From Candidimonas sp. SYP-B2681 (lineage in GTDB: Bacteria > Pseudomonadota > Gammaproteobacteria > Burkholderiales > Burkholderiaceae_B), in NCBI RefSeq assembly GCF_003971065.1, contig NZ_RYDV01000001.1, positions 310,001-374,000 on the forward strand: a stretch of DNA of 64,000 bases, given 5' to 3'. Within the stretch, counting starts at the first letter, position 1. Each line of letters begins with the position of its first letter. Positions 38,951 through 47,765 of the stretch are shown piece by piece. A program made the position numbers and the translations under genes. The notes beneath the pieces were generated by a model, which was not told the origin of the DNA, did no database searches, and saw only the letters and a program-made list of their open reading frames with translations.

Positions 38951-40035
38951 GCCTTTCCGCTGCTCGCTCTGATGTGTCGTTGAATGTCTGGCTCGGCATC
39001 GCCCTTTTCGGGACGGTTCTGGCAGTGCTTCCCTTTGTACTGGGAATGGTCGGGCAAAGCTGGGTGCGCACGATCAATTTTGCCTTGCTCTATGTCATGC
39101 TGGCATTGGGGCTGAATATTGTTGTTGGCTTTGCGGGTTTACTCGACCTTGGGTACATCGCATTTTATGCCGTCGGCGCCTACGTATGGGCGCTGTTGGC
39201 GTCGCCGCATTTCGGTTTGCATTTGCCATTCTGGGTAGTGTTGCCCGCCGGGGTGATGTTGGCTGCTTTCTTTGGCACGATCCTGGGCGCACCGACCCTT
39301 AAATTGCGTGGCGACTACCTTGCCATCGTGACCTTGGGTTTTGGCGAAATTGTACGTATTTTCATGAACAACTTGAATGCGCCCATCAATATCACCAATG
39401 GTCCGCAGGGCATCAATCGTATTGACACCTTTTCGGCGGGTGGCTTTTATTTCGGCCGGACCCAGGAAATTCTCGGGTTTCGTATAACCGGCCCCGAGAA
39501 ATACTATTACCTGCTACTCCTGCTGACGATCATCATCGTTGTTATCTGCGCTCGGCTGCAAAACTCACGCATTGGGCGGGCCTGGGAGGCCGTGCGGGAA
39601 GATGAAATCGCCGCCAAGGCGATGGGTATCAATACCCGTAATATCAAGCTGCTGGCCTTCTCCATGGGTGCTAGCTTTGGCGGGGTCGCTGGCGCGATGT
39701 TCGCGTCGATGCAAGGCTTCGTCAGCCCTGAAAGCTTCAGCCTGACTGAGTCCATTACGGTGCTATGCATGGTGGTACTCGGAGGCATGGGACACATTCC
39801 CGGCGTCATATTGGGCGCTATCCTGCTTTCGGTATTCCCGGAACTTTTGCGCGCCGCAGTAGTGCCCTTGCAAAAAACGTTATTCGGGGACGTTATTCTC
39901 GACCCCGAAGGTATACGCATGCTGTTGTTTGGTTTTGCCCTGGTGCTGGTTATGATCTTCCGCCCAGCTGGGCTGTGGCCCTCCGCCGTGCGGCATCGCG
40001 AGCTTACCAGTAAGGTCAAGGGGGGGCAGGCATGA
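38947..40035 (+). CDS. livM: Branched-chain amino acid ABC transporter permease LivM
   Basis: 362 residues with about ten membrane segments. Signatures are NFALLYVMLALGLNIVVGFA, LLDLGYIAFYAVGAY and the ATPase-contact loop NSRIGRAWEAVREDEIAAKA. It pairs with LivH. The first codons overlap the livH stop (ATGA), and the livG start overlaps its own stop (ATGA). The length is normal for LivM-type proteins with a longer C-terminal part. Confidence 0.93.
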   Translation: MSLSAARSDVSLNVWLGIALFGTVLAVLPFVLGMVGQSWVRTINFALLYVMLALGLNIVVGFAGLLDLGYIAFYAVGAYVWALLASPHFGLHLPFWVVLPAGVMLAAFFGTILGAPTLKLRGDYLAIVTLGFGEIVRIFMNNLNAPINITNGPQGINRIDTFSAGGFYFGRTQEILGFRITGPEKYYYLLLLLTIIIVVICARLQNSRIGRAWEAVREDEIAAKAMGINTRNIKLLAFSMGASFGGVAGAMFASMQGFVSPESFSLTESITVLCMVVLGGMGHIPGVILGAILLSVFPELLRAAVVPLQKTLFGDVILDPEGIRMLLFGFALVLVMIFRPAGLWPSAVRHRELTSKVKGGQA

Positions 40036-40898
40036 TTTCCGCCGCGGTAAATTCCGATTCCCGTTCAATGCCGGAACTATTACTGGTAGCCAATAAGCTA
40101 AATAAACGCTTTGGTGGCTTGCACGCTTTGTCTGACGTCAGCTTTTCAATTTGCAAAGGCGATATCTACGGTCTTATAGGGCCCAATGGTGCCGGGAAGA
40201 CAACCCTTTTCAACGTCCTGACCAGCCTGTATGTACCTGAGTCCGGCACATGCAATTTCATGGGCCATCAGCTTACCCGGCTAAAGCCTCATCAAATCGC
40301 TATTGTCGGCCTTGCCCGAACATTCCAGAATATTCGATTGTTTACCAATCTTAGTGCGATCGAAAACGTCATGATAGGCCGGCACATACGAACCAAGGCC
40401 GGCTTATGGGGCGCTATCACGCGCAATAAACGGACACGTGCTGAAGAAACGTCCATTGAGCAACGGGCGCAAGAACTTCTTGATTATGTCGGCATCGGCC
40501 ACCGCGCTAACGATGTTGCGCAGTCTTTGCCTTACGGGGATCAGCGCCGCCTTGAAATCGCGCGGGCTTTGGCCACCGACCCAAGGCTGCTGGCCCTGGA
40601 CGAACCGGCGGCGGGCATGAACGCCTCCGAGACAATGGTGCTGCGCCGCCTGATCGAAAAGATTCGGAATGACGGCGTTACCGTCCTTCTTATCGAGCAT
40701 GACATGAAGCTGGTCATGGGTTTGTGCAACCGGGTATTGGTGCTGGACTATGGGAAAGTGCTGGCTGAAGGGAAGCCGGCCGACGTGCAACGCAATCCCA
40801 AGGTGATAGAGGCCTATCTGGGCGCGGGTGCAGCGGCACAGACCACTGCAAAAGTGCCATCTGGCATGTCGGATCTGAAACCCGGGGAGGTCCAATGA
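40032..40898 (+). CDS. livG: Branched-chain amino acid ABC transporter ATPase LivG
   Basis: 288 residues. Walker A is GLIGPNGAGKTTLFN near residue 50, the signature is the LivG-type LPYGDQRRLEIARALA, and Walker B is LLALDEPAAGMN. The switch His is in VLLIEHDMKLVM. A variable 15-residue N-terminal extension and a C-terminal tail (after GAGAA) are longer than in E. coli LivG. It overlaps livM and livF by four bases each. Confidence 0.94.
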   Translation: MISAAVNSDSRSMPELLLVANKLNKRFGGLHALSDVSFSICKGDIYGLIGPNGAGKTTLFNVLTSLYVPESGTCNFMGHQLTRLKPHQIAIVGLARTFQNIRLFTNLSAIENVMIGRHIRTKAGLWGAITRNKRTRAEETSIEQRAQELLDYVGIGHRANDVAQSLPYGDQRRLEIARALATDPRLLALDEPAAGMNASETMVLRRLIEKIRNDGVTVLLIEHDMKLVMGLCNRVLVLDYGKVLAEGKPADVQRNPKVIEAYLGAGAAAQTTAKVPSGMSDLKPGEVQ

Positions 40899-41635
40899 GC
40901 ACCGGCGACAATTTACTTGAAATACGAAAGCTGGAAGTCACTTACGGCGGCATACGTGCAGTCCGTTCGATCGATTTGGCCGTCGGCCAAGGCGAGCTGG
41001 TCAGCTTGATCGGGGCGAACGGCGCTGGAAAAAGCACTACGTTGCGGGCTATTTGCAGTCTTGTCCCGATTGCTGCGGGCGAAATTCTTTATGACGGGAA
41101 ATCGATCGCCGGTACGCCTTCTTACATGCTCGTGCGCAATGGCCTAGTCATGGTGCCCGAAGGGCGCGGAATTTTTGGCCAGCTGACGATAGAAGAAAAT
41201 CTTCTGATGGGTGGTTACAGTCGTAAAGACACTGCAGCCATCCAGCAAGATACCGAACACGTCTTCACACTGTTTCCTCGACTGGCAGAGCGGCGCCGTC
41301 AGTCGGCAGGTACTTTGTCAGGAGGCGAGCAGCAAATGCTTGCCATGGGTCGCGCCATGATCTCGCGTCCACGTCTCTTGTTGCTCGACGAGCCATCGAT
41401 GGGGCTAGCTCCGTTAATGGTCGAAAAGGTTTTCGAGGTAATACGCACCGTTGCTTCGCAGGGCGTGACGATTTTGTTGATAGAACAAAATGCCAAGCTG
41501 GCGTTGGAAACGAGCAATCGGGGCTATGTGATGGAGTCCGGCCAGCTTATTCTACAAGGGCCGTCGAGTCAGTTGCTCGACGACCCGAAGGTGCGTGCCG
41601 CATACCTTGGCGAGGAAGAGGGCGCTTCGGCGTGA
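40895..41635 (+). CDS. livF: Branched-chain amino acid ABC transporter ATPase LivF
   Basis: 246 residues. Walker A is GANGAGKSTTLRAI, the signature LSGGEQQMLAMGRAM, Walker B LLLLDEPSMGLAP, and the switch His is replaced by Gln in LLIEQNAKLALE, as is normal for LivF. It is the last gene of the liv operon and converges with dut, whose stop lies 32 bases beyond. No clear terminator hairpin with T-run lies in the short gap. Confidence 0.94.
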   Translation: MSTGDNLLEIRKLEVTYGGIRAVRSIDLAVGQGELVSLIGANGAGKSTTLRAICSLVPIAAGEILYDGKSIAGTPSYMLVRNGLVMVPEGRGIFGQLTIEENLLMGGYSRKDTAAIQQDTEHVFTLFPRLAERRRQSAGTLSGGEQQMLAMGRAMISRPRLLLLDEPSMGLAPLMVEKVFEVIRTVASQGVTILLIEQNAKLALETSNRGYVMESGQLILQGPSSQLLDDPKVRAAYLGEEEGASA

Positions 41636-41667
41636 ATCGCTTTGCTGCGGGGGCCGATAACCTTCGG

Positions 41668-42129
41668 TCAAGCCCGTCCTGTGCTGCCAAAGCCATTGGC
41701 GCCCCGCTCTGTCTGAGTGGAGAACTCGTCGACATAGCGCAGTGCAACCTGAACCACCGGCTGAAACATCAACTGAGCAATTCGGTCACCCGGCTGAACT
41801 TCGAAAGGCTCATTTCCGAAATTTGCCAAGATGACACCAATCTCGCCATGGTAGTCCGCGTCCACGACGCCAGGAGCGTTTAAAACGGCCACTTGATGCT
41901 TGAGCGCTAACCCCGAACGCGAGGCAACCAGGGCAACCAACGACGGGTCCATCATGTTGATAGCCAGGCCGGTTTTGATGAGGGCGTTCTTGCCAGGAGC
42001 GATAGTGATGGGCGCCTCGATACAGGCACGGAGATCCATGGCTGCCGAGCCGGCGGTCGCATAGGTCGGCAAGTCAATCTTGTCGCCCAACAACGGGTTA
42101 ACGATACGGGTTTCAATGCTACGAAACAT
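41668..42129 (-). CDS. dut: Deoxyuridine 5'-triphosphate nucleotidohydrolase
   Basis: 153 residues, with all five trimeric dUTPase motifs: SAAMDLRAC (1), SRSGLALKH (2), [15 protein letters not shown] with the catalytic Asp (3), GDRIAQLMF (4) and [11 protein letters not shown] (5). It converts dUTP to dUMP and keeps uracil out of DNA. GAGGAACA precedes the ATG. In related bacteria dut lies next to coaBC; here 5.6 kb of inserted DNA separates them, so dut must have a promoter of its own in the 42.13-42.3 kb gap. Confidence 0.96.
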   Translation of the reverse strand: MFRSIETRIVNPLLGDKIDLPTYATAGSAAMDLRACIEAPITIAPGKNALIKTGLAINMMDPSLVALVASRSGLALKHQVAVLNAPGVVDADYHGEIGVILANFGNEPFEVQPGDRIAQLMFQPVVQVALRYVDEFSTQTERGANGFGSTGRA

Positions 42130-42315
42130 GTTTGTTCCTCAAAAAAATGTTAGCTGGAACTCTGTATAGCTTCTGAGAACTTAGCTCTCGACTTCTATTG
42201 AAGCCGACGATATAGGCAACGACATCATATGCTTTATCCACAGCTATCTTTTGCTTGACGCTACAACGGCAAGGCCGCATGGACGGACAATTGAGAATCT
42301 GAATCGGCCAGACTT

Positions 42316-43380
42316 TTATAGACAGTTCGTTGCCTCAGAAAAGTGTTGCCGTTCGTAGTTTACCGGCGAAAGGTTCGCGGCATGACCATGCCGACGAATC
42401 GGGTTGTAGAACATTTCGTTGTAGTCAAAGATATTCTGGCGTGCCAGCTCCCGGGTTTTATAGATTTGCGTTTAATGCGTTCGCGTTTGAGCAATTGGAA
42501 AAAAGCTTTCTGCCACCGCATTGTCATGACAGTTGCCTCGACGGCTCATACTCGGTTGTAAATTATGGGTAGCCAGAAACGCTGCCCATTCGTAGCTCGT
42601 AAATTGGCTGCCCTGGTCGGAATGCACCATGACGCTTTGCTTGGGCTTGCGCCGCCACACTGCCGCCAACAAGGCTTGCAAAACCAAGTCTTTGCTCATG
42701 CGCGAATCCATCGACCAACCTACGACTTGGCGAGAGAACAAGTCGACAACAACCGCCAAATACAACCAGCCTTCGTACGTGCGGATGTACGTAATATCAG
42801 TCACCCAGGCGATGTTAGGTGCGGCGACATCGAATTGACGGTCAAGGATAGTGGCTGCCACGTTATGCGGCGCGCCACCATAAAAGCCCGGTCGACGACG
42901 GTACCCGACCTGAGCACGCCAGCCGCGGCTGCGCATCAAACGCGCAACGCGATGACGGCTACAGGATTCGCCGAAGGCGCGTAAATCATGATTGACCTTG
43001 CGGTATCCATACACCCGCCCGCTCTCTAGCCAGGAAGGCTTCACCAAGGCCGACAACCGTTGGTCTTCATGATAGCGCTGACTATGAGCGTTACGCCTCA
43101 AGGCGTAATAACCGCTGGGGGTGAATTTCCAGAACGTCGCAAAGCCGGCGCACAGGATATTGAGTCGAATATTGCTGGATAAACGCGTACTTTAGCCGGA
43201 CTCCTTGGCAAAGTACGCGGCGGCCTTTTTTAAGATGTCTCGCTCTTCTGTGAGTCGTTTCACCTCGGACCGCAATCGCCGCAACTCGACGGCTTCGTTC
43301 GATTCTTGCTGGCGTTGTTCGGCAGGCTTGCCGTACCGCTTCACCCATGCATACAGGCTGTGGGTCGAAACTCCCTGGCG
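42316..43380 (-). pseudogene. Decayed IS3-family transposase (orfA remnant plus frameshifted orfB)
   Basis: OrfA is cut at its start, with the rest at 43192-43380 (GVSTHSLYAWVKRYGKPAEQ to its stop). OrfB begins with an open frame containing IQQYSTQYPVRRLCDVLEIHP and then changes frame. Its main part (to 42472) carries the DDE set: WVTDITYIRT, MVHSDQGSQFTSYEW and NCHDNAVAESFF. Three one-base changes break it, at a GGGGG run (43117-43121), an AAAAAA run (42499-42504) and TTT at 42465-42467; correcting them restores the normal C-terminal end, NEMFYNPIRRHGHAA, to the stop at 42316. Terminal repeats were not identified. The element cannot make its own transposase. Confidence 0.85.
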
Positions 43381-43801
43381 CGATACTCTAGATTGCAGCA
43401 GTCCTCAAATCGGCAGACAATGAAAAATTAATTCTGATAGCGTCTGAGCCAGGATCACGTACCTAACTGCTAAAGAAAATAGTCGCGAGGCCTAAACGGA
43501 AATAGTGCTCCTCCTCCTTCCTCCTATTACCTGTATAGCAAAACGCATCGAGGGTTGAACAATAAACTGGCATTTGATTTTTTCGTGTTTGTCCTTGGCA
43601 GGCCTAACTGTTGCGATCGCCTTTTTCGCGGTCAGGGAGGGCTACAGGGAACGCGAAGAACCGGTGCGGCCAAAATCGAGATTGAGAAAGCCTATCGCGC
43701 TAGACAACTGTAATGGACTGCCTGTGGGGGTCCCATTCAGAGACAATCCGCGGTGCCCAGATAGCAGTAAATTTTCATATCCTCAATTTAGGAGGTTAGT
43801 C
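43381..43801. other. Non-coding stretch upstream of the hydrolase gene
   Basis: About 420 bases with no supported gene. A frame on the plus strand is open through this region into the hydrolase, but the true start is the ATG at 43802 with AGGAGG. A pyrimidine run (CTCCTCCTCCTTCCTCC near 43507) is the only notable composition feature. The promoter of the hydrolase is expected here. Confidence 0.4.
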
Positions 43802-44731
43802 ATGAAAGGACGTGCCACTATTCTCGCCACAATATTAAGCTTGGCGGTCGTTGCCCAAACGGCGGTAGCAGCAGAACCTTTTCTTCCTGCCGGATTCCAG
43901 ACGCGCATGATCGCAACGCCGGATGGAGCGAATATCTTTGTTCGATCAGGCGGTAAAGGCCCTGCTGTCGTGCTCATCCATGGATTTGGCGATACCGGTG
44001 ACATGTGGGGGCCACTTGCACAAGAGTTGGCTAAGACACATACCGTGATCGTGCCCGATTTACGAGGAATGGGTAAATCCTCGCAACCGGCCGGGGGGTA
44101 TGACAAGAAATCACAGGCGGGCGATATACGGGCGGTTATAACTACGCTTGGACAAGACCATTCCGCTGTGGTCGGTCACGACATTGGCACCATGGTGGCC
44201 TATGCTTATGCGGTGCAATACCCGGACAAAGTGGATAAGTTGGTTGTGATGGACGCGCCCATCCCCGGTGTTGCACCGTGGGATCAGATTATTCTGAGCC
44301 CACCGCTGTGGCACTTTAACTTTGGCGGCCCTAACGCCGAGCGTCTGGTGGCCGGACGGGAGCGTATTTATCTTGACCGCTTCTGGAACGAATTTGCGGG
44401 TGATCCTTCCAAGATTGACGAAGCAACGCGGGGCTATTACTCAAAACAATATGCACAGCCAGGTGCTATGCGCGCCGCCTTTGCTCAATTTAACGCAATC
44501 GCCATCAAAGATGTTGCGGACAACCGAGTTTCGTCACAGACCAAACTCACCATGCCTGTGCTTGCCATCGGCGGCGAAAAATCCTTTGGCGCAACCATGG
44601 CTGTGGTGATGCGAAACGCGGCCACCAGCGTCCAGGAAGCCGTTGTACCTAAGGCGGGTCATTGGCTCATGGAGGAAAGTCCTGATGCGACCATCACCCT
44701 CGTCCGAGATTTTCTCGATAGCGGTCAATAG
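43802..44731 (+). CDS. Secreted alpha/beta hydrolase of the epoxide hydrolase/dehalogenase type
   Basis: 309 residues from ATG 43802, which has AGGAGG seven bases before it. A signal peptide (residues 1-24, ending AVAA) suggests export to the periplasm. The oxyanion part is LIHGFGDTGDMW (about 58-69). The nucleophile elbow is VGHDIGTMVAYAY with Asp127, not Ser, which is the mark of epoxide hydrolases and haloacid/fluoroacetate dehalogenases. The catalytic His is in AGHWLMEE near the C-terminus. Most relatives are cytoplasmic, so an exported one is unusual. It lies in an inserted segment next to an IS remnant. Substrate unknown. Confidence 0.82.
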   Translation: MKGRATILATILSLAVVAQTAVAAEPFLPAGFQTRMIATPDGANIFVRSGGKGPAVVLIHGFGDTGDMWGPLAQELAKTHTVIVPDLRGMGKSSQPAGGYDKKSQAGDIRAVITTLGQDHSAVVGHDIGTMVAYAYAVQYPDKVDKLVVMDAPIPGVAPWDQIILSPPLWHFNFGGPNAERLVAGRERIYLDRFWNEFAGDPSKIDEATRGYYSKQYAQPGAMRAAFAQFNAIAIKDVADNRVSSQTKLTMPVLAIGGEKSFGATMAVVMRNAATSVQEAVVPKAGHWLMEESPDATITLVRDFLDSGQ

Positions 44732-44899
44732 CTGTTAATTAGAGGAGCGCGGTCACATTGAATGACGGCCCTGGATGCTGAACGACACGTTGTGTGCGGT
44801 GCCAGCATCTCGCGGATGAAGGCGGTCGTTTGTGGTCCTTTATGGTTGACATGTACTATCCTCGGGTCGGTACTTAACACTATCTAGAAGGTTTGAATC

Positions 44900-45328
44900 A
44901 TGGATGATCGTCTGGCCAAGCTTGTGCCGGAACTGCTTGTTACCGATCTATCAGCCAGCCTAAATTTCTGGGTCCGGATCTGCCGCTTCTCCATTCTGTA
45001 TAGCCGCGAGGAAGACGGGTTTGTTTATCTAGACTTGGCCGGAGCCCAGGTGATGCTTGTGGAGAAGCGTGGAGATAGGTATTGGATAACGGGGCCACTA
45101 AGTCAGCCGCTTGGCAGGGGAGTCAATTTCGAGATTAAAGTTTCCTCACTAGATCCGTTTGTTTCAGGCCTTACGAGTGCTAGATGGCCCCTGTTCCGGG
45201 AACCCGAAGAGGAGTGGTATCGCAGCAATGATGTCGAAATTGGTGTGCGACAGTTTCTCGTCCAGGATCCAGACGGTTATCTGATTCGTTTCTCTGCGCG
45301 GATCGGCGAGCGGCAATACTCAGACTGA
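44900..45328 (+). CDS. VOC-fold protein of the bleomycin-resistance type
   Basis: 142 residues forming two beta-alpha-beta-beta-beta repeats: PELLVTDLSASLNFWVRICR with FVYLDLAGAQVMLVE, and NFEIKVSSLDPFVSGL with RQFLVQDPDGYLIRFS. This matches the bleomycin-resistance/glyoxalase superfamily. The central DPDGYLIRF is typical. Members bind drugs or act as metal enzymes; the metal set here is incomplete as far as I can see, so a drug-binding role is at least as likely. It has no evident link to the hydrolase gene 168 bases upstream except location in the same insert. Confidence 0.78.
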   Translation: MDDRLAKLVPELLVTDLSASLNFWVRICRFSILYSREEDGFVYLDLAGAQVMLVEKRGDRYWITGPLSQPLGRGVNFEIKVSSLDPFVSGLTSARWPLFREPEEEWYRSNDVEIGVRQFLVQDPDGYLIRFSARIGERQYSD

Positions 45329-45874
<546 letters not shown>

Positions 45875-47251
45875 ATGAGTATCGCCACCAAGCCAATTGA
45901 CTCCTTTACAGACCTGATGACGGCCCTTGCGCAATGCGGGCCATGCAACCTGCAACTACAGACCTCACTCCTGAGTCCTTATTCGATTACCCTGCCGCCG
46001 GGCTTTTCGCTCACGGGCAAGGACAAAGACAGTTGCATCTTGAGTTTTGGCCACGGAGATGGCATCGGATTGACTGCCGATAACCGAGTTGAGAGCCTGA
46101 CGGTCATGACCACTCCGGCAGCCCGCGCCATTTACGCGCAGACGGGCCTCTCCGACATGGGCGACATCACCCTCAGCGATCTGGACATTACCGGGCAGGT
46201 GTCCTTCATCATCCGGGGCGGCACCAGCAAGCTGAATCTGGCCGTAGACAAGCTCCATATTGCGGCGTGTGATTGCCGTCACTACAGCGAGCAGCCGCAG
46301 AAGTATGGTGTCAATGTCTACCAGGGCGCTCTGACCGTCTACAACTTCAACGGCGACCCAAACTCGGCTATTCATGCTTCCCTGACCAATATCACGGCGG
46401 GAAGCCGGAATGCCCCGGTCATCGGCTCGGGGATCTTCGTGAGCGGGTTCAGCGATAACGGCGGGTGGGTTCAGCTCGACAAGCTCACCACTGGCGCGGT
46501 CTATTCGAACGGCATGCTGCCATACGGTACGGCCGACATCATCACCGCCGGCATATTCATCGTCTACGGCGTTAAAGCGAAGCTGGTGGAGCACTTCGGA
46601 GAAATTGTCACTTACGGCGTAAACGACATGGTTCTGGACACCTGGGGTACGGTGGAGCATTGGCTCGTACATGCGCCGGTCGTCTCTTATGGCCCTAGCG
46701 GGATTGGATTCGTGAACTTCGGGACGGTGGAGAACTTTCTGGCGGAGAAGGAAGTCGTCACACATGGTCTGGGAGCGCGGGGATTCAATCAGTACGACGG
46801 CACTGTCCGGAGCATCCGCTTCTCTTCCATCGAAACCTTTGGCAATGGCTCCGTCGGCATTCAGGTAAGCAAGCCGGTCGGCACGATCGTGGTTGATAAA
46901 GGCATCACCACCCATGGTTCGGTAGGTAACACCTTGGTCAAGGGTGTCAACATGCTGCTTCCGGCCCAAGCCTTCAGCGTCAAGCCGGGCGGAGTGGTCG
47001 ATAAACTGGTGGTGGGCGGCGACCTGACAACGCATGGTGCCAATGTCACTACTTTTGCAGTAGAAGGTGGAAAGGTCAACGCAGTGGACATCAAGGGGCA
47101 GGTTCTGGCTCGCGGACAAGGGTCCAATGCCGTACTGGTCAATAACAAGGGTTCCACGCCCTTGACTAACGTGCGAGCCAGAGCAGAGGCGGGCAAGAAC
47201 TTGGTCGTTGCTGACGGAGAGGTTACCGACCGCACAGGCTTATCCGCTTAA
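45875..47251 (+). CDS. Predicted beta-helix protein of unknown function
   Basis: 458 residues from ATG 45875 with GGGGAG eight bases before it. No signal peptide or membrane segment is seen. From residue 40 on, the sequence is a long series of short beta strands with recurring G, V, T and N spacing, for example LTADNRVESLTVMT, ITLSDLDITGQVSFIIRG, IFIVYGVKAKLVEHFGEIV and VVDKLVVGGDLTTHG. The turn length (about 20-25 residues) is that of a right-handed parallel beta-helix, as in pectin-lyase-like proteins. No catalytic motif is recognised. It may be a surface- or DNA-element-associated protein; its place between two IS remnants suggests transfer. Confidence 0.6.
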   Translation: MSIATKPIDSFTDLMTALAQCGPCNLQLQTSLLSPYSITLPPGFSLTGKDKDSCILSFGHGDGIGLTADNRVESLTVMTTPAARAIYAQTGLSDMGDITLSDLDITGQVSFIIRGGTSKLNLAVDKLHIAACDCRHYSEQPQKYGVNVYQGALTVYNFNGDPNSAIHASLTNITAGSRNAPVIGSGIFVSGFSDNGGWVQLDKLTTGAVYSNGMLPYGTADIITAGIFIVYGVKAKLVEHFGEIVTYGVNDMVLDTWGTVEHWLVHAPVVSYGPSGIGFVNFGTVENFLAEKEVVTHGLGARGFNQYDGTVRSIRFSSIETFGNGSVGIQVSKPVGTIVVDKGITTHGSVGNTLVKGVNMLLPAQAFSVKPGGVVDKLVVGGDLTTHGANVTTFAVEGGKVNAVDIKGQVLARGQGSNAVLVNNKGSTPLTNVRARAEAGKNLVVADGEVTDRTGLSA

Positions 47252-47263
47252 AGTGGCGATTTC

Positions 47264-47395
47264 TCAGTAGCTAGGTTCGGGATGGCACGGTTGAGCCGCT
47301 CCCAACACCTTCACCACCCGAGCTAGTGCGGTCTCGGTGCTGGCGCGCATGTCCATCGGCTCGACTGCCAGCCAGAGTTGTTCGATACGAATCAT
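47264..47395 (-). pseudogene. IS66-family tnpB, N-terminal remnant
   Basis: On the minus strand a 43-codon frame starts at ATG 47395. MIRIEQLWLAVEPMDMRAST and TALARVVKVLGAAQP match the start of the IS66 accessory protein TnpB. After about 36 residues the likeness ends and a stop soon follows (47264), so this is a broken copy. It starts 13 bases after the beta-helix gene and marks the right side of the inserted segment. Confidence 0.7.
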
Positions 47396-47765
47396 CGGCG
47401 GTTCCAACCTCATTCCTATGCTGTTCATGTCGACGCGTAGGCCAAAAATTTTATTAATCGTCTCATACTCTATTGATTTAATAAGAAAAATGTTTTTTGG
47501 CCTTTTAACGCTTCACTTCTCGCCGTTTAGCCCTTTTATGTTTTATCAGCTTCTGGCGTCAGGCTCGTTTTGCTCGGGGCAGGTGAGTTTTTTGGCACAT
47601 CGGAGGCCGGCTTACGCCTTATTTGTCGCCACTTTATGTTTAACGGCACAAAGAATTTTCAGTGCGATTTTTCTCATGATCCAAAGCTGCTGTAAAGATC
47701 GAACCCTACGGTAAACCCGTGGTGGTCCGCTGTGTTGATAAGGAATAAAACGGGCGTAGCCAGCT
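47396..47765. other. Gap between the IS66 remnant and coaBC
   Basis: About 370 bases, AT-rich in its first half, without a supported gene. A plus-strand frame is open over much of it but has no ribosome-binding site or family resemblance. It probably represents the right edge of the insert that separates coaBC from dut. Confidence 0.4.

Noticed and set aside
45965-47119. A long minus-strand frame (384 codons) inside the beta-helix gene
   Set aside because: It is antisense to a gene with a good ribosome-binding site, has no family resemblance, and looks like the open mirror frame of a GC-rich, repetitive gene.
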